DNA of 64,000 nucleotides from Sphingomonas daechungensis (GTDB taxonomy: Bacteria; Pseudomonadota; Alphaproteobacteria; Sphingomonadales; Sphingomonadaceae), in the NCBI RefSeq assembly GCF_014489495.1, contig NZ_CP060780.1:2181001-2245000 (forward strand). Reading direction: 5' to 3'. Shown here one piece after another: positions 1-9,293 of this stretch. Positions within the stretch are counted from its first letter, which is position 1, and each line of letters starts with the position of its first letter. The notes under the pieces are model-generated. The model did not search any database. It saw nothing but the letters and a program-made list of their open reading frames with translations, and had not been told where the DNA came from. The position numbers and the translations under genes are program-made.

Positions 1-756
1 CTCGCGCGCCGACCGCGCCATCGCCTGCGTGATGGAGCCCATGCCGCCGATGGCATGTCCCCAGGCACCGGGCACGCCGGCTGCCTCGCCAAACAGATGG
101 TGCAGCAGCACGTAGGCGCTGCCCGGCGCGTTCGGAGAGTTGAAATTGCCAACGACTCCGTCGAAGCCGAACAGCGCCTTGACGATATCGGTCTCGAAGT
201 AGCGCTCCAGCACTTCCGTCGCGCTGCGAAGAGCGAAGTCGTGTACCACGCGCGTTTCCGCGAGCGAAAGGCCCGCCATGTCCTTGCCGAGCGTGAGGAT
301 CTTCGGAATTGCGCTGAGCCTCGCGCCGACGTTTGGCGGAGCACGCAGCAGCCATTTCTTGAGCAGTGCAACGACGGCTTCCAGGTCGGCGACGTAGCGA
401 TCGTACCCTTCGGCGTCCTTTTTCGAATGCCGCGCGATTTCCTTACGGGTCAGGCCGTTGCGACCGGAGAGCAAATATTCGCCGTTGCCGGGGAGAAAAT
501 TGTCGGTCTTCCGCAGAACGACCTTCAAGCCGTGGCGCTCAAGCTCGAGATCGCGAATGACCTTCGGGTTGAGCAGGCTGACGGTGTAGCTTGCCGCGGA
601 ATTGCGGAAGCCGGGCAGAAACTCGTCGGTCACGGCAGCTCCTCCGACGGTCTCCGCCGCTTCCAGAACCGTGACCTTCAGCCCCTTGGCCGCGAGATAA
701 TTGGCGCAGGTCAGCCCGTTATGGCCGGCGCCGATGACGATGACGTCGGATTCCAT
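1..756 (-). CDS. NAD(P)/FAD-dependent oxidoreductase, phytoene desaturase-like (3' end outside window)
   Basis: The minus-strand frame opens at an ATG at 756 and stays open to the window edge, so about 252 N-terminal residues are visible and the C-terminus is missing. The protein begins with a Rossmann FAD-binding motif (VIVIGAGHNGL) followed by LEAAETVGGAA, the usual start of the carotenoid-desaturase/PYROXD2-like flavoprotein group. These enzymes use FAD to oxidise or desaturate a lipophilic substrate; the substrate here cannot be told from sequence. There is no signal peptide, so it is probably cytoplasmic or membrane-associated. It is divergent from the S41 peptidase gene, with about 160 bp of shared upstream DNA. 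The family is a confident call; a role in carotenoid synthesis is not implied, because no crt genes are nearby. Confidence 0.8.
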   Translation of the reverse strand, partial: MESDVIVIGAGHNGLTCANYLAAKGLKVTVLEAAETVGGAAVTDEFLPGFRNSAASYTVSLLNPKVIRDLELERHGLKVVLRKTDNFLPGNGEYLLSGRNGLTRKEIARHSKKDAEGYDRYVADLEAVVALLKKWLLRAPPNVGARLSAIPKILTLGKDMAGLSLAETRVVHDFALRSATEVLERYFETDIVKALFGFDGVVGNFNSPNAPGSAYVLLHHLFGEAAGVPGAWGHAIGGMGSITQAMARSARE

Positions 757-825
757 CAATCCCCCACCTAAGGTGTTTTCCGGCCTATAGAGCCCCGCCC
801 TTGCTGCCGCCAGTCGTACGGCTGT

Positions 826-840
826 TGCCAAAATTTGGCA
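826..840. promoter_or_regulatory. Inverted repeat in the divergent oxidoreductase/S41 intergenic region
   Basis: Perfect 7-bp arms TGCCAAA and TTTGGCA flank a single A. The repeat lies 70 bp from the oxidoreductase start and 80 bp from the peptidase start, so it is placed like an operator for a dimeric regulator. No cognate regulator is obvious in the window. Confidence 0.3.
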
Positions 841-873
841 CCGAGCGCCGCGTCTTTGCGCACTCCGCGCAGC

Positions 874-893
874 CGTATTAGTCTAGTAATACG
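874..893. promoter_or_regulatory. Inverted repeat (CGTATTA-N6-TAATACG) upstream of the S41 peptidase
   Basis: Perfect 7-bp arms with the 6-base spacer GTCTAG end 26 bp before the ATG of the peptidase gene, so the site overlaps the likely promoter or leader. Its symmetric TATTA core resembles operators of dimeric helix-turn-helix regulators. Seen directly; the regulator is unknown. Confidence 0.35.
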
Positions 894-919
894 CCGACAT
901 CTGATTTCGGAGTGGGGAC

Positions 920-2249
920 ATGAAGACAATGGCAATTCTGGTCGGCGCCGCAGCAATCGCGATCACCCCGGCGGGAGCAACAGCGGCACTGCAGGGCGCG
1001 GGCGCAGCAAAGCCCGCGGCTGCGGTCGATGCCCAGGCAGTCGTCGCCGACGTGCAGCGCATCCTGAACGAGAATTACGTGCTCCCCGAGCTTCGCCCGC
1101 AACTTTCGGCTACGTTGGCCAAGGGTCTTGCCGACGGGCATTACGACGTCAGCGATCCGGGCGTCCTCGCGGAGCGCATCAATGCCGATCTCACGGCGGT
1201 GGCGCACGATGCGCATCTCGGCATGCATCCCGATCCTAAGCAGGCGGCCGAGCTCGCCGCCCGTCCGCGGGGCGCAGGCGCTGATGACGCTCCGCCGACG
1301 CCGGAAGAGATACGGTTCGCGAACGGGCTCAACCACGGGATCCTCCAGCTCAAGGTCCTGCCTGGGAACATCCGGTACATGGAGACGATCGGCTTCTTCT
1401 GGGGCGGGAGAAGACAAAGGACGTCTACGACAATGCGATGAGCTTCCTGAAGGACGGCGACGCGATCATCATCGACATGCGCAAGAACGGTGGGGCAGCC
1501 CCGACGCCGTGCGGTACATGATCAGTCACTTTCTGAAGCCGAATACTCCGATCGTGACCTTCTACATGCGCGGCGAAAAGGGTGACACTTGGAAGAGCGT
1601 CGCCACGCCCACCGGTAGCCTGGCCGGCAAGCCCCTCTACGTCCTGACCGGCGGCCGAAGCGCCAGCGCGGCCGAAGAATTCATCGGGCACGTGAACGGC
1701 TTCAAGCTTGGTGAACTGGTCGGCGAATCGACCGCCGGCGCGGGTTACCGGAACGAATTCTTCCCGGTCACCGGCGGCTATGTGATCAGCGTCTCGGTGG
1801 GCCGAGCTGTCCTCGCTTCGACCGGCAAGGATTGGGAGAAAGTCGGTATCGCACCGACGATCAAGGCCAGCCAGGACACCGCGCTGGAAGTCGCGCAGAT
1901 GAGCGCGCTTCGAAAGCTCGCGGCAGCTGCAACCGGGCGCGACAAGGACGTGCTCGAAGGCAGCGCCCGAGTTCTCGAAGCGCAGATCAAGCCGGTCTCT
2001 ACCGCGTTGCCGCTGCCGCAGTACGTCGGCGTCTACGGCGTCCGCCACATCACGGATGACGGCGGCACGCTGACCTTTCAGCGCGAAGGCGGGCCGAAGG
2101 GTCGGCTCGTAGCCATCGGACCGAACGAGTTCGCCTTTGCGGAGGATCCGATGCAGCGCGTGAAGTTCAAGGTTGCCGGGAACAGCGCGAGCGAACTCGA
2201 ACTGATCCGAAGCGACGGAAGCCGAGTGGTCGCCGCCCGAAACCCCTGA
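920..2249 (+). CDS. S41 family C-terminal-processing-like peptidase, secreted (two frameshifts)
   Basis: The first 24 residues look like a Sec signal peptide (MKTMAILVGAAAIAITPAGA), so the protein is probably periplasmic. An interphotoreceptor-retinoid-binding-protein-like N-terminal helical domain follows, then the S41 core with IIIDMRKNGG and the serine motif GGRSASAAEEF. A roughly 110-residue C-terminal extension follows the core. The reading frame is broken twice, near 1408 and near 1497. In both places adding one G to a G run restores the family sequence, giving a product of about 443 residues. S41 enzymes cut proteins or peptides with a Ser/Lys dyad; the substrate is unknown. The gene ends one base before gor, which is on the other strand. 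Confidence 0.82.
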
Positions 2250-3589
2250 TCACCTCATCAGGACAAGCTCTTCCGACATCGTCGGGTGGAGCGCGACGGT
2301 CGCGTCAAAGTCGGACTTCTTCAGGCCGGCTTTGACCGCGATCGCCGCAGCCTGGAGAATTTCGGGCGCGTCGGGGCCGATCATGTGCACGCCGACAACC
2401 TTGTCCGTCTCTCCGTCCAGGACGAGCTTGTAGAGCGAGCGCTCGTTCCGGCCGGCGAGCACGTTTTTCATCGGACGGAAATCGGACGTGAAAGTCTTCA
2501 CCGTTCCGAGCCGGTTGCGGGCCTCGCCTTCGGTCATGCCGACACCGGCGAGCGGCGGATGGCTGAACACGGCGCTCGGGATGCAATTGTAATCGACCTT
2601 GTGCGGCTTGTTGCCGAAGAAGCTGTCGGAGAATGCTTGTCCCTCGCGGATGGCGATGGGCGTCAGCTGTACGCGGTTGGTGACATCGCCGACCGCGAAG
2701 ATCGACGGAACGTTTGTCCGGTTCTCGTCATCGACCTCGATCTCGCCCTTTTCGCCGACTTTCACGCCCGCGGCATCGCAGCCGAGCCCTTCGGTGTTGG
2801 GCTGACGGCCGACCGCGAAAAGAACCTGATCCGCCTCGATATCATCGCAGCCAGTCATCCGGACGTGAAGCTTGCCGTCGTCGCCTCTCTCGATGGCTTC
2901 GATAGTCGCGTGGAACTTGTAGTCGATGCCCTTGCGGATAGAGATCTGGATCAGGCGGTCGACGATTTGCTGGTCGTAACCCCGCAGGAGCACGTCAGTT
3001 CGGTTCACCAGCGTTACGTGGCTTCCAAACTGGTGAAAGATGCCCGCGAACTCATTGGCGATGTAACCTCCGCCCGCGATGACAATCCGCTTCGGCAGCT
3101 CATCCAGGTGGAACGTCTCGTTCGAGCTGATTGCGTGCTCGATGCCGGGCAACTCGGGCATCAGCGGGCGAGCGCCGGTCGCGATGAGGATCTTGTCGGC
3201 TGTCACCGTCTTACCAGACGCGAGCTGGATCGCGTTCGGGCCAGCCAGTGTCGCGCGCTCCTTGAAGATGGTGACGTCGTGGTTCGTCAGCGTCTCGGTG
3301 TAGGCACCCTCCAGCCGACCGACCTCGGCCAGCACATTGTCGCGCAGCACGGCCCAGTCGAAACGCTTCTGCGGCACGTCCCAGCCGAACATGGCAGCGT
3401 CGTCGAGGTCCTCGGCGAAGTGCGCGCCGTAGACGAGCAGCTTTTTCGGGACGCAGCCGCGAATGACGCAAGTGCCCCGACCTTGTGCTCCTCGGCCACG
3501 GCCACTCGAGCGCCATGACTGGATGCAACCCGCGCAGCTCGCACGCCGCCGGATCCGCCACCGATTACGAACAGGTCAAAGTCAGCCAT
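2250..3589 (-). CDS. gor: Glutathione-disulfide reductase (one frameshift)
   Basis: This is a flavoprotein disulfide reductase: FAD motif [13 protein letters not shown] at residues 7-19, a redox-active CxxxxC segment ([11 protein letters not shown] after repair), an NAD(P)H-binding [11 protein letters not shown], and the dimer-interface C-terminus with LHPTMSEE. It reduces oxidised glutathione with NADPH in the cytoplasm. The frame is broken near 3477, exactly before the active-site cysteines. One missing C in the plus-strand CCCC run explains it, and the repaired protein has about 447 residues, normal for the family. The adjacent histidine-proline pair near the C-terminus is the general acid. 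Tail-to-tail with the S41 peptidase. Confidence 0.9.
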
Positions 3590-3651
3590 TCACGTCCTCC
3601 GTGGCGCGTTTCTCTCCCACGGACCGATTTCGCGCCAATCACTTGTTTGCA

Positions 3652-4488
3652 TCACTGCGATGCCGGAACCGCACCGACCGGCTCGAGCCAGATCGCCCGG
3701 CCCTTAAAGTCGGTCGTGATCAGGAAATTCCGCAGGATCGAAATTCCGACGTTGAAATCGTTGGCGCTTGGCTGATCGTCAATGGCCGCGGTGACGTCGC
3801 GGAAGGTCACGCCCGCGACCTGCAGACTGTCAAGCTTGACCAGGTCTCGCTGAACCTCGCCGCCGATGCCTCCACCGGACTTGCGGCCTTCGACTTTCAG
3901 TTTCAATCGCTCGGCCATCGCGCGCGAAATCAGCACTTCGCTGCCATTTCCTAGGTCGAACTCGGCACGCGCCGCGAGGCCGTTCACGGTTACTGGGATC
4001 GCCTCGATCCCCGCATGACCGGCAAGATCAAGGCGCTGTCCTGGTGGAACCTGGTCCGGCGATGCGGGATCGATCGAGCCGTTGCGGATATCGATCCGTA
4101 GGCGCGACGCGTCGAACAGCTCCCGTCCGATAATCGCATGTGTGGGATGTTCGAGAAGCCTCGAAGAGATCTCGGAGAGGTCCGTCACAACTAGTGCCTC
4201 GGGCTCGTACGATATGCCTAACGCTTCCACCGCAATGCCGGGGATCACCCGCGCAGGTGCTTCTCCACCCGAGCCCTTGATCTTGATGGCTTCCCCCTTA
4301 GGGAGATTCGCCTGCTTTGCGAAGGTCGGGTCGACAATCGTTCCCTCGGCACCGCTGTCGAGGAGCGCTTCGGTGGAGACACCGGCGATCTTTGCCGGAA
4401 TGAACAGACGGCCATTGTGGAGCGCCAAGGTCTCTGCGGATGCGCTGGCCGAAATGGCCAAAACTGCAGCGCAGAGAATAAATTTCAC
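3652..4488 (-). CDS. Retropepsin-like aspartyl protease family protein, secreted
   Basis: The 278-residue product starts at GTG, which overlaps the stop codon of pgi (GTGA), so translation is probably coupled. A signal peptide covers about residues 1-18. Two retropepsin-like repeats follow: the first has the canonical catalytic motif LLDSGAEGT near residue 42, while the equivalent point of the second reads FDLGNGSEVL, without the usual D-T/S-G. Bacterial members of this family are periplasmic and poorly characterised. The second half may be structural rather than catalytic. The frame is intact, unlike its neighbours. Confidence 0.7.
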   Translation of the reverse strand: MKFILCAAVLAISASASAETLALHNGRLFIPAKIAGVSTEALLDSGAEGTIVDPTFAKQANLPKGEAIKIKGSGGEAPARVIPGIAVEALGISYEPEALVVTDLSEISSRLLEHPTHAIIGRELFDASRLRIDIRNGSIDPASPDQVPPGQRLDLAGHAGIEAIPVTVNGLAARAEFDLGNGSEVLISRAMAERLKLKVEGRKSGGGIGGEVQRDLVKLDSLQVAGVTFRDVTAAIDDQPSANDFNVGISILRNFLITTDFKGRAIWLEPVGAVPASQ

Positions 4489-5995
4489 AGTCCGGCTCGG
4501 TCGATCAGTGCCCGCGTCGAAGCATCGAACGCGTCATCGTCAGCCGACTCATCGAGTTTGCGGGCGATTTGCTTGCCGAGTTCGACGCCGAACTGGTCGA
4601 AAGGATTGATCCAAGGAGGATCGCATTGGCGAACGTGCGGTGCTCGTAAAAGGCGATCAACGCTCCAAGCGTCCTCGCGTCGAGGCGATCGAGGAGGATG
4701 GTCGAGCTCGGGCGATTTCCAGGATAGCTCCGGTGCGGATCGTCGCTCTGCCGTCCTCGCATCAAGGCGGCGCCCTGTGCAAAAGCGTTGAGAAGAAGCT
4801 GCCGGTGATGGTCGGGCGGGAGGCTGTCCTCCGCTTCCGTTACGGCAATGAATTCGACTGGGACGAGGATCGTGCCCTGGTGCAGGAGCTGGAAGACGGC
4901 GTGCTGTGCGTCAGTTCCGGTTCCACCCCAGGTGACCGGAGCGGTCGGCTGACCAACGGGAGAGCCGTCAACCTTCACCGACTTGCCGTTCGACTCCATT
5001 TCCAGCTGCTGAAGGTAGAACGGCAGGAGCCGGAGACGCTCGTCATACGCGAAAGCGCCGCGGCTCTGGCAATCGAACTTGCGGACGTAGAAACGATCGA
5101 CGAAGGCCGAAATAAGCGGTGCGTTCTTGGCCGGCTCAGCATAGCGGAAATGCCGATCCATCTCGGCAGCGCCCTCAAGCAGCTCCTCAAAGGCGGTCCA
5201 GCCCAGAGCGAGCGCGGCGGAAAGGCCCACGGCACTCCACAACGAATAGCGGCCGCCGACGCCCTCGCTGAACTGAAGCACCCGAGTCTCGTCAATCCCG
5301 GCGTCGATCGCGGCCTCGGGGCTGGCGGTGACTGCGATGACACGGCCGAAGGGATCTTCGACTCCGGCCTCCTGCAGCCAGGCGATCGCCGCGTTGAGGT
5401 TCGCCATCGTCTCCGCGGTCGTGAAAGTCTTCGACGCGGCGACAACCAGCGTCGTCTCGGGGTCGAGCATCGACACGGCATCGTCGAACGCTTCGCCGTC
5501 GATGTTGGACAAAAACCGGACCTCGAGGCGGTCCGACCGGCGTCCGAGCGCATCGACCAGCAAGGCCGGACCGAGCACCGAGCCTCCGATGCCGATATGA
5601 AGCACGCCGGTCACTTCTCCGAAGGCCTCCGCTTCGATCGCATCAACGAGGGCGCGCATTCGTCCGCGACGGGCGCTCGACAACTCCACCGCGTCCGGCG
5701 CCCCGGTGCCGCGTTCGGCGACATGCTCGGCCGGGCGACCTTCCGTCGTATTGACCTCTGCTCCCGCGAACAAAGCCTCGCGGGTCTGCGCAAACTGGGC
5801 GCTCTCTGCGACGGCGACGAAAGACTTCAGCAGATGTTTGTCGAGATGCGTCTTGGACCAGTCGAAATAGAGACCGCCCAGTTCCAGTGAAAAGGCGGAG
5901 AGCCTGTCTGCATCCTGCTCGAAGAGCTTTTCGAGCGTCTGAACCTCGTGCGCGTCGATCGCGCTCCATCCGTCGGCGGTCATGGGCGGCGTCAT
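4485..5995 (-). CDS. pgi: Glucose-6-phosphate isomerase (one frameshift near the 3' end)
   Basis: Interconverts glucose-6-phosphate and fructose-6-phosphate in the cytoplasm. Visible motifs are GIGGSVLGPALL for phosphate binding, FLSNIDGEAF, ASKTFTTAET, GVGGRYSLWSAVGLS, and the PGI signature segment around TWGGTGTDAQH. I place the start at the ATG at 5995; a longer upstream frame exists but has no family similarity. Near 4612 the frame shifts by one base; repair gives a C-terminus ending in DRAGL and a stop at 4485-4487 overlapping the next gene. The repaired length of about 503 residues is normal. It is divergent from lepB across 67 bp. The fructose-6-phosphate it makes feeds glmS in the same window. 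Confidence 0.9.
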
Positions 5996-6062
5996 AGTCG
6001 GGCGGCTCGCAAAAACCATCCCCGCCTTGACGCAATGCCGCAGGCCAGAAACAAGCTCGCCC

Positions 6063-6910
6063 ATGGCTTTAAGCTTTGCGCGCCGATCGGGCGAAAAAAC
6101 CGGAAGAACAGAAAGACGTGGCGGATTCTTGCGCCTGGTCGTCGAGGTTCTGCTGATCGCCTGGGTCGTGCGCGTCTTCGTCTTTGCGCCCTTCAGCATT
6201 CCCTCCGGGTCGATGCTGCCAACCGTTTACATCGGCGACTATCTGCTCGTCGCCAAATGGCCGTACGGCTTCTCCCGCTACAGCTTCCCGTGGGGATTCC
6301 CGTCTTTCGACGGCCGGATTTTCAGCACGCTCCCGGAACGCGGTGACATCGTGGTGTTCCGGGCACCCGGCACCGATGAGGACTACATCAAGCGCGTTAT
6401 CGGGCTCCCTGGCGACCGCGTTGCCGTCCAGGGCGGCATGCTGATCCTCAACGGCAAGCCGATCGCTCGCCAACAAGCCGGCACGTTTCCGATGCCGATT
6501 TCCGCCAATAGCCCCTGCCGGGTCGTGCCAGGAGCAACGGCCATGACAGGTCTGACCGATGACGGTGCGGCCGCGTGCCTTTACCCCGTCTTCAATGAGA
6601 CACTCCGGGCGGTCGCAGCTACAGCGTGATCGACCAGGTCGAGAATCCGCGGGCCGATGAATTTTCGGATGTCGTCGTGCCTGAAGGTCACCTGTTCCTG
6701 ATGGGCGACAACCGGGATGATAGCCTGGACAGCAGATTCTCCGTCCAGGAAGGCGGCATCGGCTTCGTGCCGGTGGAAAACCTGATCGGGCGAGCCACCG
6801 TCATCTTCTGGTCTACTGACGGATCTTCCGAGTATCTTAAGCCCTGGACCTGGTTCAGCGCCCTTCGCGGCGACCGTATTGCCAGCGGCGTGAACGGCAC
6901 CCGGCAATGA
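6063..6910 (+). CDS. lepB: Signal peptidase I (one frameshift)
   Basis: Inner-membrane serine protease that removes signal peptides from exported proteins. One N-terminal membrane segment (about residues 25-42, VEVLLIAWVVRVFVFAPF) precedes the catalytic serine motif PSGSMLP and the lysine motif DEDYIKRVIGLPGDRV; box E (MGDNRDDSLDSR) follows. The start at ATG 6063 is chosen because upstream codons lie in divergent pgi leader DNA; no strong ribosome site is visible. The frame breaks near 6607, where one extra C restores NETLPGGRSYS. The product has about 283 residues. Its stop overlaps the rnc start (ATGA), forming the widespread lepB-rnc-era operon. Confidence 0.92.
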
Positions 6911-7569
6911 CCGACCTGGCCGAATTCCTCGAACGGACGTTGCAGCACAAGCCAAAGGATCTCGGCCTGTTCCAACGTGCCGTAACGCATTCAAGCGTCG
7001 GCAAGGACAGCTACGAGCGCCTCGAGTTCTTGGGCGATCGAGTCATTGGGCTGGTCGTTGCGCGCTGGCTTTATGAGCGGTTCCCGCATGAGCCCGAGGG
7101 CAAGCTATCGCGTCGGTACAATGACCTAGTGGCGCGCCAGACGTGCGCCGAAATTGGGCGGGATATTGGCCTTCCCTCCTATATCAAACTGGGCAAACAG
7201 GCACGCGAGGACGGCGCCAATCAAAGCGACAACGTCGTCGGAGACGTGGTCGAGTCCCTGATCGGAGCTCTCCTGATGGACGACGGCCTGGGCAAGGCCG
7301 AAGCTTTCATACGCAGAGCGTGGGGCCCTTACGTCGAATCGCAAGGCCTGGCGCCGAAGCACCCCAAGTCAGCCCTTCAGGAGCTTGCGGCTGCCCGGAA
7401 CTGGTCCGTGCCGGAGTATGAGCTTGCCGGGAGGAGCGGCGCGCATCATGCGCCACGGTTCACGGTCAAGGTCGCTGTCAGAAACGTCGGCGAGGCAACC
7501 GCCGAAGGGCTGAGCAAGCAAGAGGCCGAAACCGCAGCCGCCGCGGCCTTGTTGGAGCAGTTGCAATGA
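6907..7569 (+). CDS. rnc: Ribonuclease III
   Basis: Double-strand-specific endoribonuclease that processes ribosomal RNA precursors. The 220-residue protein has the RNase III signature ERLEFLGDRVIGL near residue 37, a second acidic cluster in NVVGDVVESLIGALLMDDG, and a C-terminal double-stranded-RNA-binding domain (about residues 150-220) with the KQEAETAAAAALLEQL helix. It overlaps lepB upstream and era downstream by ATGA, so the three are translationally coupled. The reading frame is intact. Confidence 0.95.
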   Translation: MTDLAEFLERTLQHKPKDLGLFQRAVTHSSVGKDSYERLEFLGDRVIGLVVARWLYERFPHEPEGKLSRRYNDLVARQTCAEIGRDIGLPSYIKLGKQAREDGANQSDNVVGDVVESLIGALLMDDGLGKAEAFIRRAWGPYVESQGLAPKHPKSALQELAAARNWSVPEYELAGRSGAHHAPRFTVKVAVRNVGEATAEGLSKQEAETAAAAALLEQLQ

Positions 7570-8467
7570 ACGACGTGACCACCCGCGCAGGCTTCGTCGC
7601 CGTGATCGGTGCACCCAATGCGGGCAAGTCGACGCTCGTGAATGCGCTCGTCGGTCAAAAGGTCGCGATTGTCAGTCCGAAGGCGCAAACGACGCGGGCG
7701 CGGCTGATGGGGATTGCGATCAACGACAGGACGCAGATCCTTCTGGTCGACACGCCCGGCATCTTCGAGCCCAAGCGGCGACTGGACCGCGCAATGGTCG
7801 CGGCAGCCTGGGGCGGAGCCGGCGATGCCGACCTGATCCTCCTCGTCATTGATGCCGATGCCGGCCTCAATCGGCAGGTCGAGCAGATCCTGGCCGGTCT
7901 TGAGCATCGCGAGCATCCTTTGTGGATCGCGCTCAACAAGGTCGATCTGGTCAAGAAGCCGAAGCTCCTCGAGCTATCACTGAAGCTGACCGAACGGTTA
8001 GACCCGGATCACGTTTTCATGATTAGCGCGGCAAGCGGCGATGGCGTTCCGGAGCTCAAGACGGCGCTGGGCAGCGCGATGCCCGAGGGCCCGTGGCTTT
8101 ATCCCGAAGATGACGTTTCGGACGCGACCGACCGGATGATCGCGGCGGAGCTGACGCGGGAGCAGATCTACAACCAGCTTCACCAGGAGCTACCCTACTC
8201 CACCGCCATCGAGACGGAGAGCTGGGAGGATCGCCCGACGGGTCGACCGTCATTCACCAGCAGATCTTCGTCGAGCGCGACAGCCAGAAGGCCATCGTCA
8301 TCGGCAAGGGTGGCTCACGCCTGCGACTGATCGGTGAGAATGCGCGTGCGGAGATCACTGAACATCTCGGCCGCAAGGTGCACCTGTTCCTGCACGTGAA
8401 GGTCAACCCGCGCTGGGGAGAAGATCGCGCGCTGTACGAGGATATCGGCCTGGAATGGTCCGATTAG
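7566..8467 (+). CDS. era: GTPase Era (one frameshift)
   Basis: Ras-like GTPase that binds 16S rRNA and helps mature the 30S subunit. G1 is GAPNAGKST, G2 sits in SPKAQTTRARL, G3 is DTPGI and G4 is NKVDL. The frame breaks near 8238 in the link to the KH RNA-binding domain. Restoring one base gives a KH region with FVERDSQKAIVIGKGG and a terminus with NPRWGEDRALYEDIGLEWSD, ending at the TAG at 8465-8467. The repaired length is about 300 residues, as expected. The end overlaps the convergent sirtuin gene by four bases. Confidence 0.92.
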
Positions 8468-9177
8468 GCCAGGCTGAGCACTTCATCGACCCATTCGGGC
8501 ACCAGTTTCCCTGCCGGGCCGATCCGGCTTTCATCGAAGAACGTGCTTCCAAGGCTCGGTTCGAGATTGATCTCGAGAGTCTGGGCGCCGCAGTATCGGG
8601 CCGTCTGCACGAAACCTGCTGCGGGATAGACCGCGCCGGAGGTCCCGATCGAAACGAACAGGTCGGCATGCTGCAGGGCCTCGTCGATGCGCTCCATATC
8701 GTACGGCATCTCGCCGAACCAGACGATATCCGGCCGAACCTGGCCTGCCGTGCCGCAGGACGAACAACGGGCGGATTGGCCCATGTCGCCGGACCAAGCG
8801 AAGCGCTCGTCGCAGCTTCGGCACCATCCTTTAGTCAATTCGCCGTGCATGTGGAGAAGCCGCTTCGATCCGGCACGCTCGTGCAAGTCGTCGACGTTCT
8901 GAGTGACGAGCAGCAACTCGCCCGGCCATTGCGCGTCCAATTTCGCGAGTGTCTCGTGAGCGGCGTTCGGTTTCACCGATCCTAACTTGGCTCGCCTCGC
9001 ATCGTAGAAAGCATGGACCAGCGCCGGGTCTCTCTGAAATGCCTCCGGTGTGCAGACATCCTCGACGCGGTGTCCCTCCCAAAGGCCGTCCGGTCCCCGG
9101 AAGGTCGCTAGACCGCTTTCGGCCGAGACGCCTGCGCCGGTGAGAATGACAATACGTCCTAACGACCCTCGACTCAT
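8464..9177 (-). CDS. cobB: NAD-dependent protein deacylase, sirtuin family
   Basis: Removes acyl groups from lysines using NAD+. The 237-residue protein carries GAGVSAESG, TQNVDDLH, the catalytic HG in MHGELTKG, and a zinc knuckle of two Cys-x2-Cys pairs (CRSC and CSSC). The pocket segment AFYDARRA contains the Tyr and Arg spaced as in class III sirtuins that prefer succinyl or malonyl lysine, so deacylase may be a better name than deacetylase. The gene is intact and converges on era with a four-base overlap of the ends. Confidence 0.92.
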   Translation of the reverse strand: MSRGSLGRIVILTGAGVSAESGLATFRGPDGLWEGHRVEDVCTPEAFQRDPALVHAFYDARRAKLGSVKPNAAHETLAKLDAQWPGELLLVTQNVDDLHERAGSKRLLHMHGELTKGWCRSCDERFAWSGDMGQSARCSSCGTAGQVRPDIVWFGEMPYDMERIDEALQHADLFVSIGTSGAVYPAAGFVQTARYCGAQTLEINLEPSLGSTFFDESRIGPAGKLVPEWVDEVLSLA

Positions 9178-9293
9178 GCGTTGAGCTTTCCAGTATACGG
9201 ACTAACATGGGTTAGAGTTTCCATTGGCCTTATCCGGTGACAATCGCTTTGGTCTTGATATTAGTGGTTTTTCGGCCCGCGTAGCGAGCAGAG

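Noticed and set aside
920-2249. S41 peptidase as a pseudogene or a programmed-frameshift gene
   Set aside because: Both breaks are one-base losses in G runs, the same error class as in many essential genes in the window, so sequencing error is simpler.
4640-5890. A 416-codon plus-strand frame opposite pgi
   Set aside because: Shadow frame of a conserved gene in high-GC DNA.
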